From Ancylostoma caninum (taxonomy: Eukaryota; Nematoda; Chromadorea; Rhabditida; Ancylostomatidae), in contig JBAJFG010000073.1 of assembly GCA_037903475.1 (NCBI GenBank), positions 1,984,001 through 2,048,000 on the forward strand: 64,000 nucleotides of DNA, read 5' to 3'. The translations under genes and the position numbers were made by a program. Shown here in pieces: positions 1-13,200 of this stretch; position 1 is the first letter of the stretch, and every line of letters begins with the position of its first letter. Below the pieces are notes generated by a model. That model did no database searches. It was not told the DNA's origin and saw nothing but the letters and a program-made list of their open reading frames with translations.

Positions 1-1228
1 CTCGCTGCTTGAATGGATCGAATTCCCAGTCACTACTGATATCGAACATCACGCTAACCCGACAAGATCTGTGTCTTCATGATATCAATTTTTCGAAAAA
101 AGACGGAATTTTGAATTTTTCGATTTGATCTCTTCACCATCGATAAGGATCAATTGGGACTTTTCGTAACTAGAGGTATCCTCGGAAATTGTGGGTGTCG
201 AAGCAATCGAAAACATCTTTTCGAACTCTGAACTTCTAGCTGACGTTTGTTGTTGATGCAGTTGTCGGCAGCTGCCGCCGACGTCACCGACCGAGCTTCG
301 GCTCGCGACGCGACGTCGCGCGCGTCGTTGGCACAGCGCGCTATTCTACGTGTACAAAGAGTGCTGGTTCTGATGACGTGCGTTCTCAGACTCGCCATTC
401 GCTGGATTTTTCCATCTCATTGCCGAATCTATACGTCATCCCTACCAGTCGTTACATTACGAAATGAATAAGTCTTTCAGTTGCAATTTCCCTTCGTACT
501 TTGGTGAGATTCTTGCTTTTTCTCTAATTATAACCTTTGTTTTATTTGTTCTAATCTTTTAGCGTATTTCAGCGGGTGGTGTGGTTTCGGTAAGGCAACT
601 TTTTATTTCTTTTATGAGTACGTACTTTTTATGCATGATTTGGGCAGCGTGATGATTCATCGTCGTTTTAATGCATTGTTGTGTTTTGATAATTAGCTTA
701 CGTTACTGATTTATTAGTGCTGCTTATTATTCCGCTTATGAATCATTAATGCTTATTATCCTGCCATTCTTCTTCTCCAAACCTGATCGTTTCGTGAGAA
801 ACAGCGGCCTTGTCGATTGACATCCGCAGTGATTAGGAACTTGATTTCTCACGTCACCTAGCGCATTCCCCTACTGCTCTTTTTGTTCGAGCTGACATAT
901 TTCTTAGAACTGGATTTCCTATTTGCGTCTCTGCTCTTTTGTAGAGCCGCCGGACCGGTCTAGTGGGCGTCGGCCTGCGGCCGCCGCTCCAGCGATCGCA
1001 ATCGTACATCCCGGCTGTCCCGAATCCTTCCGCGACAGGCTCTGTCTGCGTTGTTCCTGAATTCTCATCTCACTGAACCTCACTAAAACACAATTATTCT
1101 CACTGAAGTTCGTTCTTCTACGTCCTTAATCACTCTAGAACCTGTTCTTGCTCTGACCACAGTTCCATTTGTCCACTTGTTCCGGTTTTCAATCTTCTAT
1201 CACGCAAGAAACTAACACAGCTTCACGT
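1..1228. other. Upstream region of ero-1, no gene recognised
   Basis: No coding exon with a recognisable product is visible on either strand. The short open frames at about 150-470 overlap on both strands and have no splice context. A CpG-richer patch at about 940-1030 is the only compositional feature and may be promoter or 5' UTR sequence of the gene starting at 1242. The remainder is pyrimidine-rich AT-leaning DNA. Confidence 0.5.
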
Positions 1229-1241
1229 TCGCTTCTGGCAG
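1229..1241 (+). promoter_or_regulatory. Probable SL trans-splice (or cis 3') acceptor abutting the ero-1 start
   Basis: A pyrimidine-rich stretch ending in ttctggcag sits directly before the ATG at 1242. In nematodes an acceptor immediately 5' of the start codon usually marks spliced-leader addition. A cis-spliced non-coding upstream exon would look the same, so the type of splicing is inferred. Confidence 0.5.
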
Positions 1242-4200
1242 ATGTGGCTGGTCTTATGGCTGACTGGCCTTTTGGCCGTTGTAGTCGGCCAATTTGACAA
1301 TGCTCAACCGTGTTTCTGTAAAATCGGCGAAGCTGTGGATTCATGTCGCTGCGATGAGCCGAACATCGATCAGTTCAACAACGTGCAGATCTACGAGAAA
1401 CTGCAGAGTCTGCTCAAGAGGGATTTCTTCCGCTTCTATCGAGTAAGTTCTTCGCGGTGTTTGCATTTCGTGAGGTTTTATCGTTTTTGTTTGTCACGGT
1501 GCTAGTGAGTGCTATCCTTCATCTTTTTTCTCACTAGGTACTGTTAAGAGTGGTTTCGAGTGGTTATTTGTTCGAACTCTGGTGTTCATTCTTTGTTACA
1601 CTTTGACTTCTTCTTATAATGCTCTAGTTTCACTTGTTTTCCTCATGATACGCTTGGGCCAAAACGTTTTGCGTCCACAATTATCTGACGTGAATTGTTG
1701 CTGAGAGCCATTTAAGGGGCGTTGGTAGAAATAATAGAGACAAAGCCGTCACTGAATAATACCGGTATTTTGAATAAATTGAGGGTTCTCTAGGCTCGAT
1801 AAAAAACTGGGTAAAATTGGTTGTAAGAGAAGTTGAGAAATGGTCAAAAGTACAAAAACAAACTACATGAATTTGTTGGAGAACTCTTCCAGTTCATTTC
1901 TTTTCTTTTGAAGCACTTTGAGAGGCCATTTTGAAATGCCATTGGCCGTGATCTTTTCGGTTATTTCGTAGGTACCCATGCTTCTGCCCAGCCTGGATGG
2001 CATGTATCCTTATAGGTAACTGAGGATATGTCCAGACAATGAGAATGTTCATCACCATTGATTGTTTTTCCTACTAATCGTAGTGAAAAGTGTCCCAGTT
2101 TCGCGCGAGCAGGTTTCATTGTAGAACGGTTTGATTAGTATTGTATAGAAGAACCTGATTCCCAAAATAACCATGCTCAATCTACGTTCATGAACACCTT
2201 CATGGAACATGGACATCTCTTTTTCCGACAAAAATCTAGGCCATTCTCAACTTCAAGGGCAAAACCATTAGAGGTTTTGGGTCAAGATACTCCTGTTTTG
2301 GTGTAAATGACTTTTCCACGCGTAGTTTACTGCTACTGACAGGTTTTCGCTATCCAGCGCCTCGAATCTCAAGCAGTTATTAATGTTAGTGGTTGTTCTC
2401 ATTCTCAGAATCTGGTTCTGTGTACACGCGGTTCTGTATACGCTGTTTATCACATAATGGCATTTTGTCATTCGCAAATGCGCTGTTGATAAGAAGTTGA
2501 TCTCGTTCATTCGAGATAAAGATGTTTGCGTTTTGCAAAACGAAACCGGGAAGTGCATAGCATTTTAATTTTTTTAATCAGTCAATAATACAGTTTTTTT
2601 TTCTGGGAAAGGATTTGTTTGAGATAGTTGTAAATGGACCAATCCGGTCTAGAGCTGTTTTCCTCTACCGCAAATTTTTCCAATGGTTCTCAAAGAAGTT
2701 TCGGATTGCGTAAAATACTAGTTCTGTTCATGTAGAGGTCACGGCAACAGTTTTTACCTTTTAAATGCCACTATTCGTGGTGCATAACGCACGTGGGTTG
2801 CACCGGTTTCTTTAGAATGACTCGACGAACGCTAATACCAGAACCTAATAGGAAAACATATGAGCAGGAATGAAGCCAAGCCAATTATTAATTCGAATAA
2901 GTTGGAAGGGGTTCAAAGAACTGTTTGATTCATATGTAAATGAGTCAAGAAGTATGATCGGTGCACGGTTTACTTCTCTTTCTCCAACTATTACATTTCT
3001 GCCTTAGCTTTCATGGACTTTTCATGAGGGCAGCTTTGCTTAGATTGCAATTATTTTTGCTCCTTCTACCTTGAATTAAGGGCTTTTTTGAATTGCTTAT
3101 AAAATATTGCAATATCATCTCGTTTAAAGATAGGACAGCTTTCCCTCTTCAACAAGTCATTTGAAACGCCATGTTTCGGTGTACATATTAGCATTTCAAC
3201 TCGTCTTCGTGCATTTTATGAACTAGATTATGAGATTTCATTCAATAGGAAATACAGCTCGTATCTTGAAAAGATGCTTTCAGAAGCGTATGGGTTCTAT
3301 CTAATAAGATTTGACCACAGGTATAGAGGAGATTTCGAGGAAATAATTACTTTTGACGAGTCCGATAGTTATCGCTCCAACGCCTCACTTCAAAAGTATA
3401 TTGTACATTATTCGGGCTTGGTATTATCAATCTTTTAGGTCAACATGGACAAACCGTGCCCATTCTGGCCTGACGACAGGCAGTGCGGTACAAAACAATG
3501 CGGCATTGCCTTCTGTGATGATGAAGTGCCAGCTGGACTACGCCGTCCTGCCGTTGTTGCTACGGTGCGTCTATTCGCCGATGACTATGCAATCAGTAAT
3601 CACACAGCTGAAGCTCATCGCCGACTCCGAAACCACACCACCCGCAGCACCGTCAGCACCTCGACCCTTCAGGACTGCCCGAGCGCCGGTCAACAAAGCA
3701 ATGAATTCGATCCAATGGATCGCAGTCTTGACGAAAAGCATCAAGAACAACTGAGAGAAATGGATATCCATGATGATCAGGAGAACAAATTCTGCGAGGT
3801 AGACGGTACGTGTTGTTCCGAACATCAGTGTTTTTTTTTTCTTGAAACTATTGAGTTTTGCTGTTAGTAGAACTCGAGAGTTCTATATGTAGCTTTTTTC
3901 CAACGTTACGTTTCTGGTTGTATTTATTCCTTCATAGTCTACATTTTTATCTATTGTTTTTTATTTTTCTCCCAACTTCATGTGTGGTTGGAGCTAAAGA
4001 TAATCAGGAATTGGCTTTTTTCTATTAGCTCCTTTTGCTGTTATGTTAGTGTTATGTTTACGTCGTTCCAGACGAGGACTCCAAAGATATGCATTACGTT
4101 GACCTCTCGAAAAATCCAGAGCGTTACACTGGGTACTCAGGAGACTCCGCACTCCGTGTATGGAAAAGTATTTACCAAGAAAATTGTTTCAAGTAAGTGT

Positions 4201-7200
4201 AAATGTATTTATGTTGTCATTATTCGCTAAGCTCGTTCGTTCACTCTTTTTAAGGCCCGATATGAAATTCGACAAGAACTTCCTCGCGCATCCCAATAAT
4301 TTTGGTGAGTATTCTTACGTTAGGTTCCCTTTTCCACTCGGTTACCTTCGTCCGTCCGCTTTTTTTCTTTTTATTTCCTAACAAAATCTTTCTCTAGTCA
4401 GAAACCCCATTTACAAGCGATCCGACCTTTGCTGGGCCCACATGCACCATTAGGTTTACTTATGGTAAACGTGTTTATGTGCTAAAATTTACCCTTTACC
4501 TGGTACCTACCAACATGTTTATCCGTATTTGACGTTGTCTATACTCAGCTGCTACCCTTTGGTAGTTGTACCCATGGGTATGAGTTCAGCTATCGTTCCA
4601 GTGACCCAGCCCCCTCTTTTTTCGATTCAGCCATGGGTAAAAGAAGGATATGAGGTAATTCTGAAGAAAATTGAAATCGCAACAGCACACATGAATTCTA
4701 TTTTATGTGTGCTGTTGCGATTTCAATTTTCTTCAGGCTTTCTCGGAGTAATTCGCCAACACGTCAGCATGTGAGCAAATTTATCATGAAAACTTATTGT
4801 TGTTTTTTCCGTAATTATCAACTCACCCTTTTTGTTTTTATATCGTCATTAACTGCTCATAACATTGTTTGCAGAAGGTATGTTAACCTGGTTTTTTGGA
4901 ATATTGCTCGATACCGAATTGTGTGGGTTTGTATGGTGGTGTCGTTTTTGAATATCATATTTTATCATTTGGGAAACCTGCCTGCTTGCTTGATGTGCTC
5001 GTTAGTTTTCTTTTTTTCTCTTGAATTTTCTCTAGTCACAGGTTTGTTTGCTTTTTAACACGTTGGTGTCGCAATAATTACCATGGGCTATCCGAAGGAT
5101 GCTTAACAGCTAATTTGCACCGAGGGCATTTCCCATTGTCTAATCCGCCTTGGTTTTCCCACATTCATTGATCTAATTTTTTTTTTGAATAGTAAACGAT
5201 CTTAGAGAGCTAGCCATAACTGACTTATCCCGTCATCCTGGTGTTTAGCACGGAAATTTGCATGCTTTAGCGTGAATCTGCTTGCTTCTGTATTTGTGCA
5301 AATGGCACCTTAGTATGTACTATCATTAACTAACACGATAGCGACTATATATATTGCTGAACTGGCCTTCATTGTCTGCATGAAAGATTCCATCGAAGCT
5401 TATTGCTGCAGCACTTTTCACCCATTTGGCACTTTATGATTGAGCGAAGATTGGATCAAGTTCCGATGGATGTTTTGTAGGAGCGTTCCATAGGCTGGTT
5501 CCAAAGAAACAGCGCGCAAGAATGCTTACGTTGCTCAAACTGGCCACACTTCAGAGGATTGTCTAGTGCAGTGTAGTCCTTCAATGATATCTTCAGTTCT
5601 ATTTGACGGAAAACTAATTCTTTAAATTTCCTCTAGAAAGTTGTTCGGATTAAAATGCGATCGGAGACCTTTTTTGCACTTTTTTTTTGTAGAGTTGCAT
5701 TACTATAGTAAGATGACATTGCTGCAATGGCATCAGGTAGCGGAGCATGGTTTTAATTTTTTTCGGGAGGTCTTCATTATTAAGCTTCTGTTGATATGGG
5801 GTGTTTTGGCACTGTTCGGCTATCTCCGTCCCAAATCAAAGTGCGAAAAAAACTTGCCTCGACTTGGAGGAGCAGAATTATTATATGAGTTGTATATGAG
5901 GGTTATGTTTGTTTTGCACCGTAACGTCGTTCTGTTGAATAGCGGTAGGTATGCGATAGATACTGTATCTCACAGAGCTTCTTCTGAAAGTTTGCACAGT
6001 TGGGCTGTTTGACGTGTTGAATACGAATATTGTATCTGTTCTGCACAGGAGCGTGATTACTTCAGTGCTACAGGAGTATTGCTGGAAGGGATTGAAAAAA
6101 AATAATCTTGTGAGAAAGTGACAGTTGGAAGCGATCAGCACACGAACCCCATCGTGCAAAGCTTCAGGGAGTTTACGAGATAACGTACCGACATTAAACC
6201 TACTGCAACTTTGAAAGCATGGAGTTGCGATGCAAAATGAATATAATTTTCGCGTGCAGCGCATTAAATCTAAAAAAAAACCTTATTTGACAAGGATTGG
6301 AGGGGGGTAGAGATTTTGGGGACAGAGATCGCCGGATAATACCAGTTTCCCTATTCTATTGGGTTTCTGTTTCGTATTGCGCACATTTCATCTTTGTGGA
6401 GGTTTATCATATACCTGTCTCTTCAGGATTGTGTCTAGAGAAACGAGTGTTCTACAGATTGATTTCTGGATTCCACTCAGCAATTACTATATCCATTGCC
6501 GCTTATAACTACAAACCTCGTGAGTAACTGAACCTTTATCTTGATTCGTCCTGAATTGAATGTGGAGTGGTGATTCAGCTCCTGGTGGGTTCGGACCAGG
6601 ATCATGGTTCCGCAATACAGAGATGTTCGCCGGTCGATTTGGAACCAAATGGAGTTGGGAGGGGCCACAGCGGTGAGCAAATAGTCTGTTGCTTGCATTT
6701 ATCATATTTTATTTGATATTTGTTCAACGTTGTTCTGTTTTGTCATGAATCGTGCGTTCTGCTGGGTCTGGACGCATCATTGATATCGCCCAGGGTAAGC
6801 GCGTTAGCATGCATGTGAACAATGGATAAATGTGCGTGTGTGGTATTAATACGTTTACCTTGGGTAACCTCAATGATTCATGCGGCCTTTGATTGGTAAA
6901 TTGGAAAAGGAAACCTACACAGTAATTTGTTTAATAATAGAGATAATTTTGCAGGTTGAAAAATGTCTACTTTGTCTTCCTGCTGGAACTTCGTGCTTTG
7001 CTGAAAGTCGGGCCTTATTTGCAGAACGAGCTGTTTTTCACAGGGAACGAAAAGGTGTTCATTCCATATTTATTTGTTTTTACATTCTTTCCCTTGTACC
7101 TTTTTCCAAATATCTCTATAGAGCTTTGGACGTGACTTTGTTGAAGTCTAAGTAGTGGTGCCATAGCACTTCTTATTTACTTTATTGCATTTTCGCTTAC

Positions 7201-9229
7201 TTTTACATTTTATACGATGACTCGCTGTAATAGCTTTCTTCTAGGATACGAGTGAAAACTCAGGGACAGTCTCGGTAGCCACGATATTTCTGTTTTAGTT
7301 CTTTCATGGGTCTTGTGTGCAGTTCTGTTGACATCGCACTATAGAATCATTTGTGCGATTTCAATCTTCATTTCAGTTCTTAAAAAGGTTACATGTCTGG
7401 GGGATATGTGTTACTTTTGTTCCTGTCTATCTTTATGTGAATGGGTGGCGTAGTGTAGAAGAATCTCCTCCAATGGATGTACAATGCACCAATGATGTTC
7501 TACTATTCTCATCTTGGTTATGGTGACATCCTTGAGCTGTCCGTTAATTGCAGGAGGATATAGAGACGCGTGTTGCTATTGACGAGCTACTGGACATTAT
7601 TCGACAGTTTCCGGACCAATTTGACGAGCATGAATTGTTCAAGGTATGTTGCACTCGTGTGTGGAAAGGTTTTTTTTCATTTCTGTACTTTTTGTATCTA
7701 GAATTTGTAGATTGGAAGTTGCTGGGTGTAATATTTCTTGCAAATATATTTTGAAAAGGGAAATGGAAGGATTTCATGGGTGCTGAAAGTCCAAGGTTTT
7801 TCATGGACGTTCTGAAAATCAGCATTCACCACCAAGGGCGCTTTGTCCTGATTTTTTGCGAGTTGTGTTTGCCGCATCATCTGCATCTGCAATGCGATCA
7901 GGATCAGCTGTTGCCCATCCATCTTTTTCTTTTCTTTGCGAAGCTCCTACGGTCTTATAATTTCCTCATAGTTCAACTTTCATAGTTGAACTTAACAACG
8001 GAGGCTCAAAAAAAATCGGCTCTTTGCAAGAATAGCTCTTAGATCAGTAGGTATTCGAATGTTTTGCAAAATCTTTGGTTATGTGGATTCTCTGGAATTC
8101 AGTCTATGTGACTATTTTCAGGGAATCGAATCGCATGCGCGTGAATTGCGAGAGGAATTCCGGTCACATTTCCTTAACATTTCACGAATAATGGACTGTG
8201 TTGGATGCGATAAGTGCCGATTGTGGGGAAAAGTGAGTTTTCCGTTCATAGAAAAATTTTAGTGTTAATCGCTTGAGTAGGTGGTCACCATCTTTTGACA
8301 TTTGAACAACGTATTTAGGTCCAAATCCATGGAATGGGTACAGCGCTGAAAATTCTATTCTCCGATTTACCTCATTCTCACTATAGGATTGGCGCTGATG
8401 GAACCACACAAGGCGCACCATTCCAGTTGACCAGGTGAAAATTATTGTCCTCTTCTTATTTTCAAATCATTCAGATAACTTTGGTTCTTTTAATATTTTA
8501 TATTTTGAGAAAATAAGATAGGTGCATTCTGAAACATGTAGCTTTAACGGTTATGAGATTGCTGCGTCCGTTATTGTTCAATGGTCGAGAGGTTTTATCG
8601 ATTTTGTGTTGAAAAATGTTCGTTTGCGCGTTACTTTTTTCACCATTACTTCTCACTTTCTGTCAGGTCGGGTTTGAAAGGTGACCTGATTGTGTTCGTT
8701 TGGTGATATGAGAGAACAATCAATAGATTTCGATTAACGCATTTGTTTATGGTGTGTTTGTTCTGGTCTGATAAACCACAGAATAGGAAGAGTTCATTGG
8801 GGAACGTAGGATGGTATACGAATGGGGAGGGGGGTGGGGAGGGGAGGGCTGGAACGAGCTCTAACACTGGCAGGAAAGTGCTGTTTGCAAAGGGTCTTTA
8901 CTTTATTTATTAACAGTTAAGTGTTTCATCGAGGTAACACTTTACAATCATATCCGAGGATATCTTTTAGTGTAGTTAGCCCCAGCGACTAGTCCATTTA
9001 TAGTCCGCTTTGCTGATTTTTTTCTGCACTAGTAATTATCTGTAGACGCTTTTATTCCTTTATTAACTGGAACATCCAAAGGAGGACTGATCCTTACAGT
9101 GGTACTACTTTCAGGAATGAGGTTGTGTCACTATTCCAAAGTCTCGGCCGATATTCATCAAGTATCAAAGAGGTCGGAGAATTCCGAAAGGAAATGCTAA
9201 AAGGTCATCCGGGTCTAGATGAATTATGA
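1242..9229 (+). CDS. ero-1: ERO1-type endoplasmic reticulum oxidoreductin (thiol oxidase)
   Basis: Flavin-dependent ER sulfhydryl oxidase that reoxidises protein disulfide isomerase and passes electrons to oxygen. Eleven exons join with matching phases: 1242-1442, 3439-3805, 4072-4192, 4255-4304, 6427-6519, 6579-6672, 6955-7054, 7554-7643, 8122-8232, 8319-8434, 9115-9229, giving 485 aa, close to the usual 450-480 of animal ERO1. Residues 1-17 form a signal peptide ([17 protein letters not shown]). The shuttle pair is C83/C88 (CGTKQC). The active-site CxxCxxC is C398/C401/C404 (DCVGCDKC). The FAD-pocket motifs [16 protein letters not shown] and SGFHSAI are present, as is [11 protein letters not shown]. 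All introns are GT-AG. Exon 4 to exon 5 is bridged by a 2.1-kb intron; a missed micro-exon there cannot be excluded, although the phases fit without one. Identification is very secure; the exact ends of exon 4 are the least certain point. Confidence 0.95.
4430..4620. repeat. Dispersed repeat, 'gcatcattgagattaccc' family (ero-1 intron 4)
   Basis: Begins near 'tgggcccacatgcaccatt' and carries the 'gtttac...taccctttacctggtacc' and 'acccatgggtatgag' blocks also seen at 6765-6880, 36262-36420, 42300-42617 and 42990-43150. It is non-coding and divergent, and is probably a MITE or an internal fragment of a DNA transposon. Confidence 0.5.
4661..4736 (+). repeat. Perfect 32-bp inverted repeat (hairpin) in ero-1 intron 4
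   Basis: Left arm 4661-4692 (starts ctgaagaaaattgaaatc) is exactly complementary to right arm 4705-4736, with a 12-nt loop at 4693-4704. A transcript would fold into a 76-nt hairpin with no mismatch, on the sense strand of a transcribed intron. It could be a very young inverted duplication, a MITE core, or a small-RNA precursor. Animal pre-miRNAs usually have bulges, so the perfect pairing argues against a conserved miRNA. Confidence 0.85.
5900..6060 (-). repeat. Fragment of the palindromic repeat family seen complete at 55588-56029
   Basis: Read on the - strand it contains 'cctgtgcag', 'caatattcgtattcaacac' and 'ctgtgcaaactttcag' blocks, which align with 'gatattcgtgttcagcac' and 'ctgtgcaaagttttag' in the element at 55.9 kb. 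It lies in ero-1 intron 4. The coding-looking frame on the - strand here is this repeat, not a gene. Confidence 0.55.
6765..6880. repeat. Dispersed repeat, 'gcatcattgagattaccc' family (ero-1 intron 6)
   Basis: Contains 'ctggacgcatcattgatatc', 'gcccagggtaa' and 'ttgggtaacctcaatgat', a short palindromic version of the family at 36262-36420 and 42300-42617. The end block 'gggtaacctcaatgattcatg' is the approximate reverse complement of the beginning, so this looks like an almost complete short copy with inverted ends. Confidence 0.5.
8824..8848 (+). other. G-rich tract with G-quadruplex pattern (ero-1 intron 10)
   Basis: Five runs of three to six G separated by one base lie between ero-1 exons 10 and 11, on the sense strand. 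The spacing satisfies the usual G3+N1-7 quadruplex pattern. No function can be assigned from sequence. Confidence 0.6.
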
Positions 9230-9732
9230 CCGCAAGAGCTCTAAAGCGTTTTCGAAGTGCCTCTAGCGGTCTGTCGCCTAAATAACTTTGTAATTACTTT
9301 GTTGCATCCGCATCCTCTTCTAGATAGGGTATAGTTACATTCGTTGTATCGCTCTGACTCAAAGGTCGTGCCTTGCTCAGTTAGTTGTGTCCCCAGAAAA
9401 AGCTGTCTTCGCATTGGCATGGCGTTAATAAGCTCGTTGTCTATTGTATATTGTTTTTCTTCATGGGTTTTTCATCTTTCACTCAGTCCTGTTCGAATCT
9501 TTATCGTCGAAGATTTCTATTCATTTCTGCTGTGATATGTGATATTAATTATTGATATATCATGCTCGAAACGGATATTCTTTAGTGACAAGTGTGTATT
9601 TGTGAATCGTGTGCAATTGGTTGTTGGATTTTATGCAATTAATTAAGCTTTTCGCAATGTGTTGCCTCTGACATAGTTGATGAAGTCAGATCTGGATTTG
9701 GGCGTCCCGACTTTGCGAACCATTAAAATATT

Positions 9733-10131
9733 AGGTATGTGAAAAAGTTTCCGCCCCTTTTTGAGCAAAATTGGGACTTAATTGGAAAAGAAACAAAGCA
9801 GACATCAATCGAAGTATTTGCCATCGTTGGCTATAACCTTTCCCCATCTTTCTGGGAGAAGACGGAGGCCGCAGCGGTAGAAAGCCTCGTCCTCCGACTC
9901 GATCCATTCCTTCACCCATTTTTCGACATCTTCGAAGGATTAGAAGCGCTGCTCGGAAAGCCTGTGGGATATCAACCGAAACAAACGGTAGTCTGACGGG
10001 GCACAGTCTGGTGAATAAGCCGCCTGTGGTAGCACATCCCAGCAAAGTGCTTCAAGCGCTTCCTTGACGGCTTTTGTGACATGTGCCAAAAAGACACTAC
10101 TCCACATTGAGTACCCAAAGTTTTCAAACAA
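9733..10131 (-). pseudogene. Truncated mariner transposase with nonsense codon
   Basis: Remnant of a mariner (IS630-Tc1-mariner superfamily) element. The - strand frame encodes the C-terminal transposase region: VKEALEALCWDVLPQ, then YSPDCAPSDYRLF, which carries the third catalytic Asp in its mariner context, then SEQRF, an in-frame TAA at about 9940, and then SFEDVEKW through LLPERWGKVIANDGKYFD with the natural stop at 9805. The terminus lies near 9733 at a TA. The upstream part is gone: where families have an HDNARPH-like block with the second catalytic Asp, this copy reads SSVFLAHVTK. It is therefore 5'-truncated and inactive. Confidence 0.85.
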
Positions 10132-10256
10132 AATTTTTTTCCACCGAAACTTCGTACAGGGGTGCTGAATCCGAGGTGCTGAACACGAATGTCATATTCA
10201 TTTTGTACCGCAACCCTGCTTTTGAAGGGTTATGGTAAGGTTACTGTGGCAAAAAA
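10127..10256 (+). repeat. Half copy of the palindromic repeat family at 55588-56029
   Basis: The blocks 'aaaatttttttcc', 'gaggtgctgaacacgaat' and 'gtaccgcaaccctg' align with 55620-55715. It starts exactly where the mariner remnant loses homology, so the mariner was probably cut by, or inserted next to, this repeat. Confidence 0.6.
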
Positions 10257-13200
10257 TTGCTTATTTGGCACAAATTCGACATGATTATCACTGTAAAACA
10301 CAACGATGTTGATGCAGATCAAAACAAAAGTGTACTGAATATTATTGACGGACGTCAAACCAACAAACTAAGCAACGTTTACAAAGCATTTGCAAGGATA
10401 ACTAACTATTATAACTACTTACTGCTAGAGGACGGAAACTTTCTCACATACCTAATAATCTCTCTATGATGGCGACGTGTAATGTATGTGCAGCTGTGCA
10501 TTGGAATTTCGGACAGAATTGTCCTTTTTCCTCTGATTTTTGGAGATGAAAATCAGGAGAAAAAGCAGCATGTCAGAGAAGAGAAATTGGTCTGATCAAG
10601 AGATCACGTGGAAGGAGATCATTTTAGTTGAGGTTTTTGATGTTTCTCGAAAAACTTCCAGAGCAACGAAGACGGACGCACAGCTTAATTCTTCAATTGT
10701 TTTCCAGTAAAGTACCCTCTTGGATCACCTATCTACTGAGCGTGGGTATAGTGTTCGGAAGGCGTCCTTCGAACAAATTCAAGGACAAAATTTCGATATT
10801 GGAGCACTCCACGAAAGGAAAGATTCCTATCCACTACTGAAACAATTGTGATAGTTACAAATTGTTCGTTTGAAGACACATAATAAGTCCTGAATTTTTT
10901 AATCGAATGGAAATTGAGGCTGACCGAAATACTGGAGGATCTTATGTAAAGCTCTCAGTTGAGTCATATGTACCAACGGTTGAATCCAAAAGAAAAAAAA
11001 AACGTGAAACCGAGTACACAGTAGTAGACGCGCTATCTTTCGTGGGATAGTATTGAGATTCTCTCACTAGTTCCAACATTACTTTTAGCACCTTCCACAA
11101 GCAGAGTGCCCCGATGGTTTATAATGAAGGCGGTAGGTCTATAATGAAGGGTGTAGTGTATGTATTTCGTTTTTTTAATCTGCATCTTGGAGTATATAAG
11201 TTGAACACGCATATTTACAATTATAATAGAAAAGTTACAACACAACGGGGAGCAATATTTGATTGCAGGTGGGTTTAACTCCGGAGTGAAATAGTACTAC
11301 AGTTCCTGAAAGGGGCTAGAACGTCGGACATCCTGCGCGATCATCAGTGGAAGTCAGCTCGCATGATGAAAAGAATGAGCATGTGAAACAAAATCTATGT
11401 ACCAACGAAGTCGCTTTCTCTGGTAATACCCGGACCTCTATAGTCTGTTCTAAACGCGACAATAGTGAGAAACCTTGCGGATATTCTGCTTTTGTCTCAT
11501 TCCTCTCCAGTTGCTCCACACTTTGTTGCGTTCCTTTTCCTTTCTGCCGTCTCCCCAACTATAATATAATGGTGAAACGCACTATGCAGTACGAGGATCT
11601 ATAGATCTGGAATGTTGTTGCTGCTCGCGTTCAGATATTAGGCGAAGAAGACATTTTTGCGACGGTATGCACTGACATGGTACGAAGAGAAAACCTACCG
11701 GAATCAAAGAAATCTTCTTCAGTATTTGCCTCTAATAGATCCGAAGAATTTGTATTTTCACTCTCATTCGTTAGAATATGTTCCTATTAATTTGTTTTTT
11801 GGAATTCTCATGTAAACCAATTTCCTGAACACTCTTACTCATTTGAGAAAAGTAGTTTGCCAAAGATCACTGCTGGAGTGTTTGGTTCGTGGTGAGGATT
11901 AGAAAATGAGCATACATACGTACTTCCGAAGAAAAGCAGCAACCCACAATAATTCGAATACGAAGGAGATGTAGCCGCAATTTCGGTTGTGTATATTAAT
12001 CTACATGGGACTATTGTCTTCGTGAAGACTGTTCTGTAGGTATGTTTTGCCTCACTGATGATGTTTTTCTGGATAAAAAAGTAGAAGTCCTATATGTTTG
12101 AATCATTCGCCTTTGAACATTTGAATTCATCGAGTGACCCTGTGCCATCCTGGTAATACTGCATCTCCCGCAACGAGCGATAAGAAGTTCTCTCTAGAAA
12201 ATAAAAATTGCTGAAGAGGAGTGAAACATCAAAGCAACTGCTAATGGAACCAATGCCACGAGGTCCGTCAAGGCTTGAATTCTGTGCGAAAAGCAAGGGG
12301 CAACGGTTTCAGTTAATATAGCCTCAATCGTCTTGGAGTAAAACTGACTGGAACGGTGTCTGAAACTGTACACGCAGCATGTATTTGTGATAAGGGGTTA
12401 TTGCTATTTCAATATTTACCAGTCACAGCTACATTCAATGAAGACCAAAATTCCGTGGAGTATATTTAATTTAGTTCTTAAATTTTGTCATAGGATTAAT
12501 TTGCAAAATAAACCAGGTGCAGTCATTAAGCGTCAATGCATTGATAAGCTTCTGTTTAAAGCTCAACGTATATACTAGGTTCTATGATACGAGTACTAGG
12601 TTCATATGATATGAGAGAAAATGAAAAGGGAATGTCTCCTCACACAAAGGTGGAATTACAAAAAATAGGTGACATGGCACTGTATACATATGTAAAAGAA
12701 ATGTGAAAATCGGACTTAGCTTCACCTTTTTTGGTTTGGAAACAGTGAAAAACAAGTGAGAGCCCATTTTTGTCTACTGCGAGCTCCTGCCACTCTTATT
12801 TCTCTCATAGAAGACATTTAATGAAGCAAAGGTCTGAAAAAAAGAGTTTGTAGAAGAAAACACCCGCTTCGTACTCAACAAACCCTGGATTCCCGAATGT
12901 TCTACGCGGCCAGATCAAGTTTTCAAGACCTGTTGTGTCAAAAACTTTTGAGGAACACTAATGCCCATTCACCTATAAGAATGCATTTAAACATAAGTAA
13001 AATGATAATTTTGAGGTAGAATAAATCCCGAGGATCAAATTTGGCCATGTTGCACAAGCTGGACTCAAGATCTTAGGCGCCTCACAATCACAGCTGTTTT
13101 CTAAACTTCCTAACAAGAGAGCAAGTTCCAAAGAAGGATCTGCCAAAAATCCAACAAATTTTTGACAGGTAGAAGCTCTATAGCTGGTTCGGCCTCATAA

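Noticed and set aside
5881..6264. 127-codon frame on the - strand in ero-1 intron 4
   Set aside because: It overlaps a copy of the palindromic repeat family at 55.6-56.0 kb, and similar peptides occur there only because the DNA is related. No splice partners or domain.
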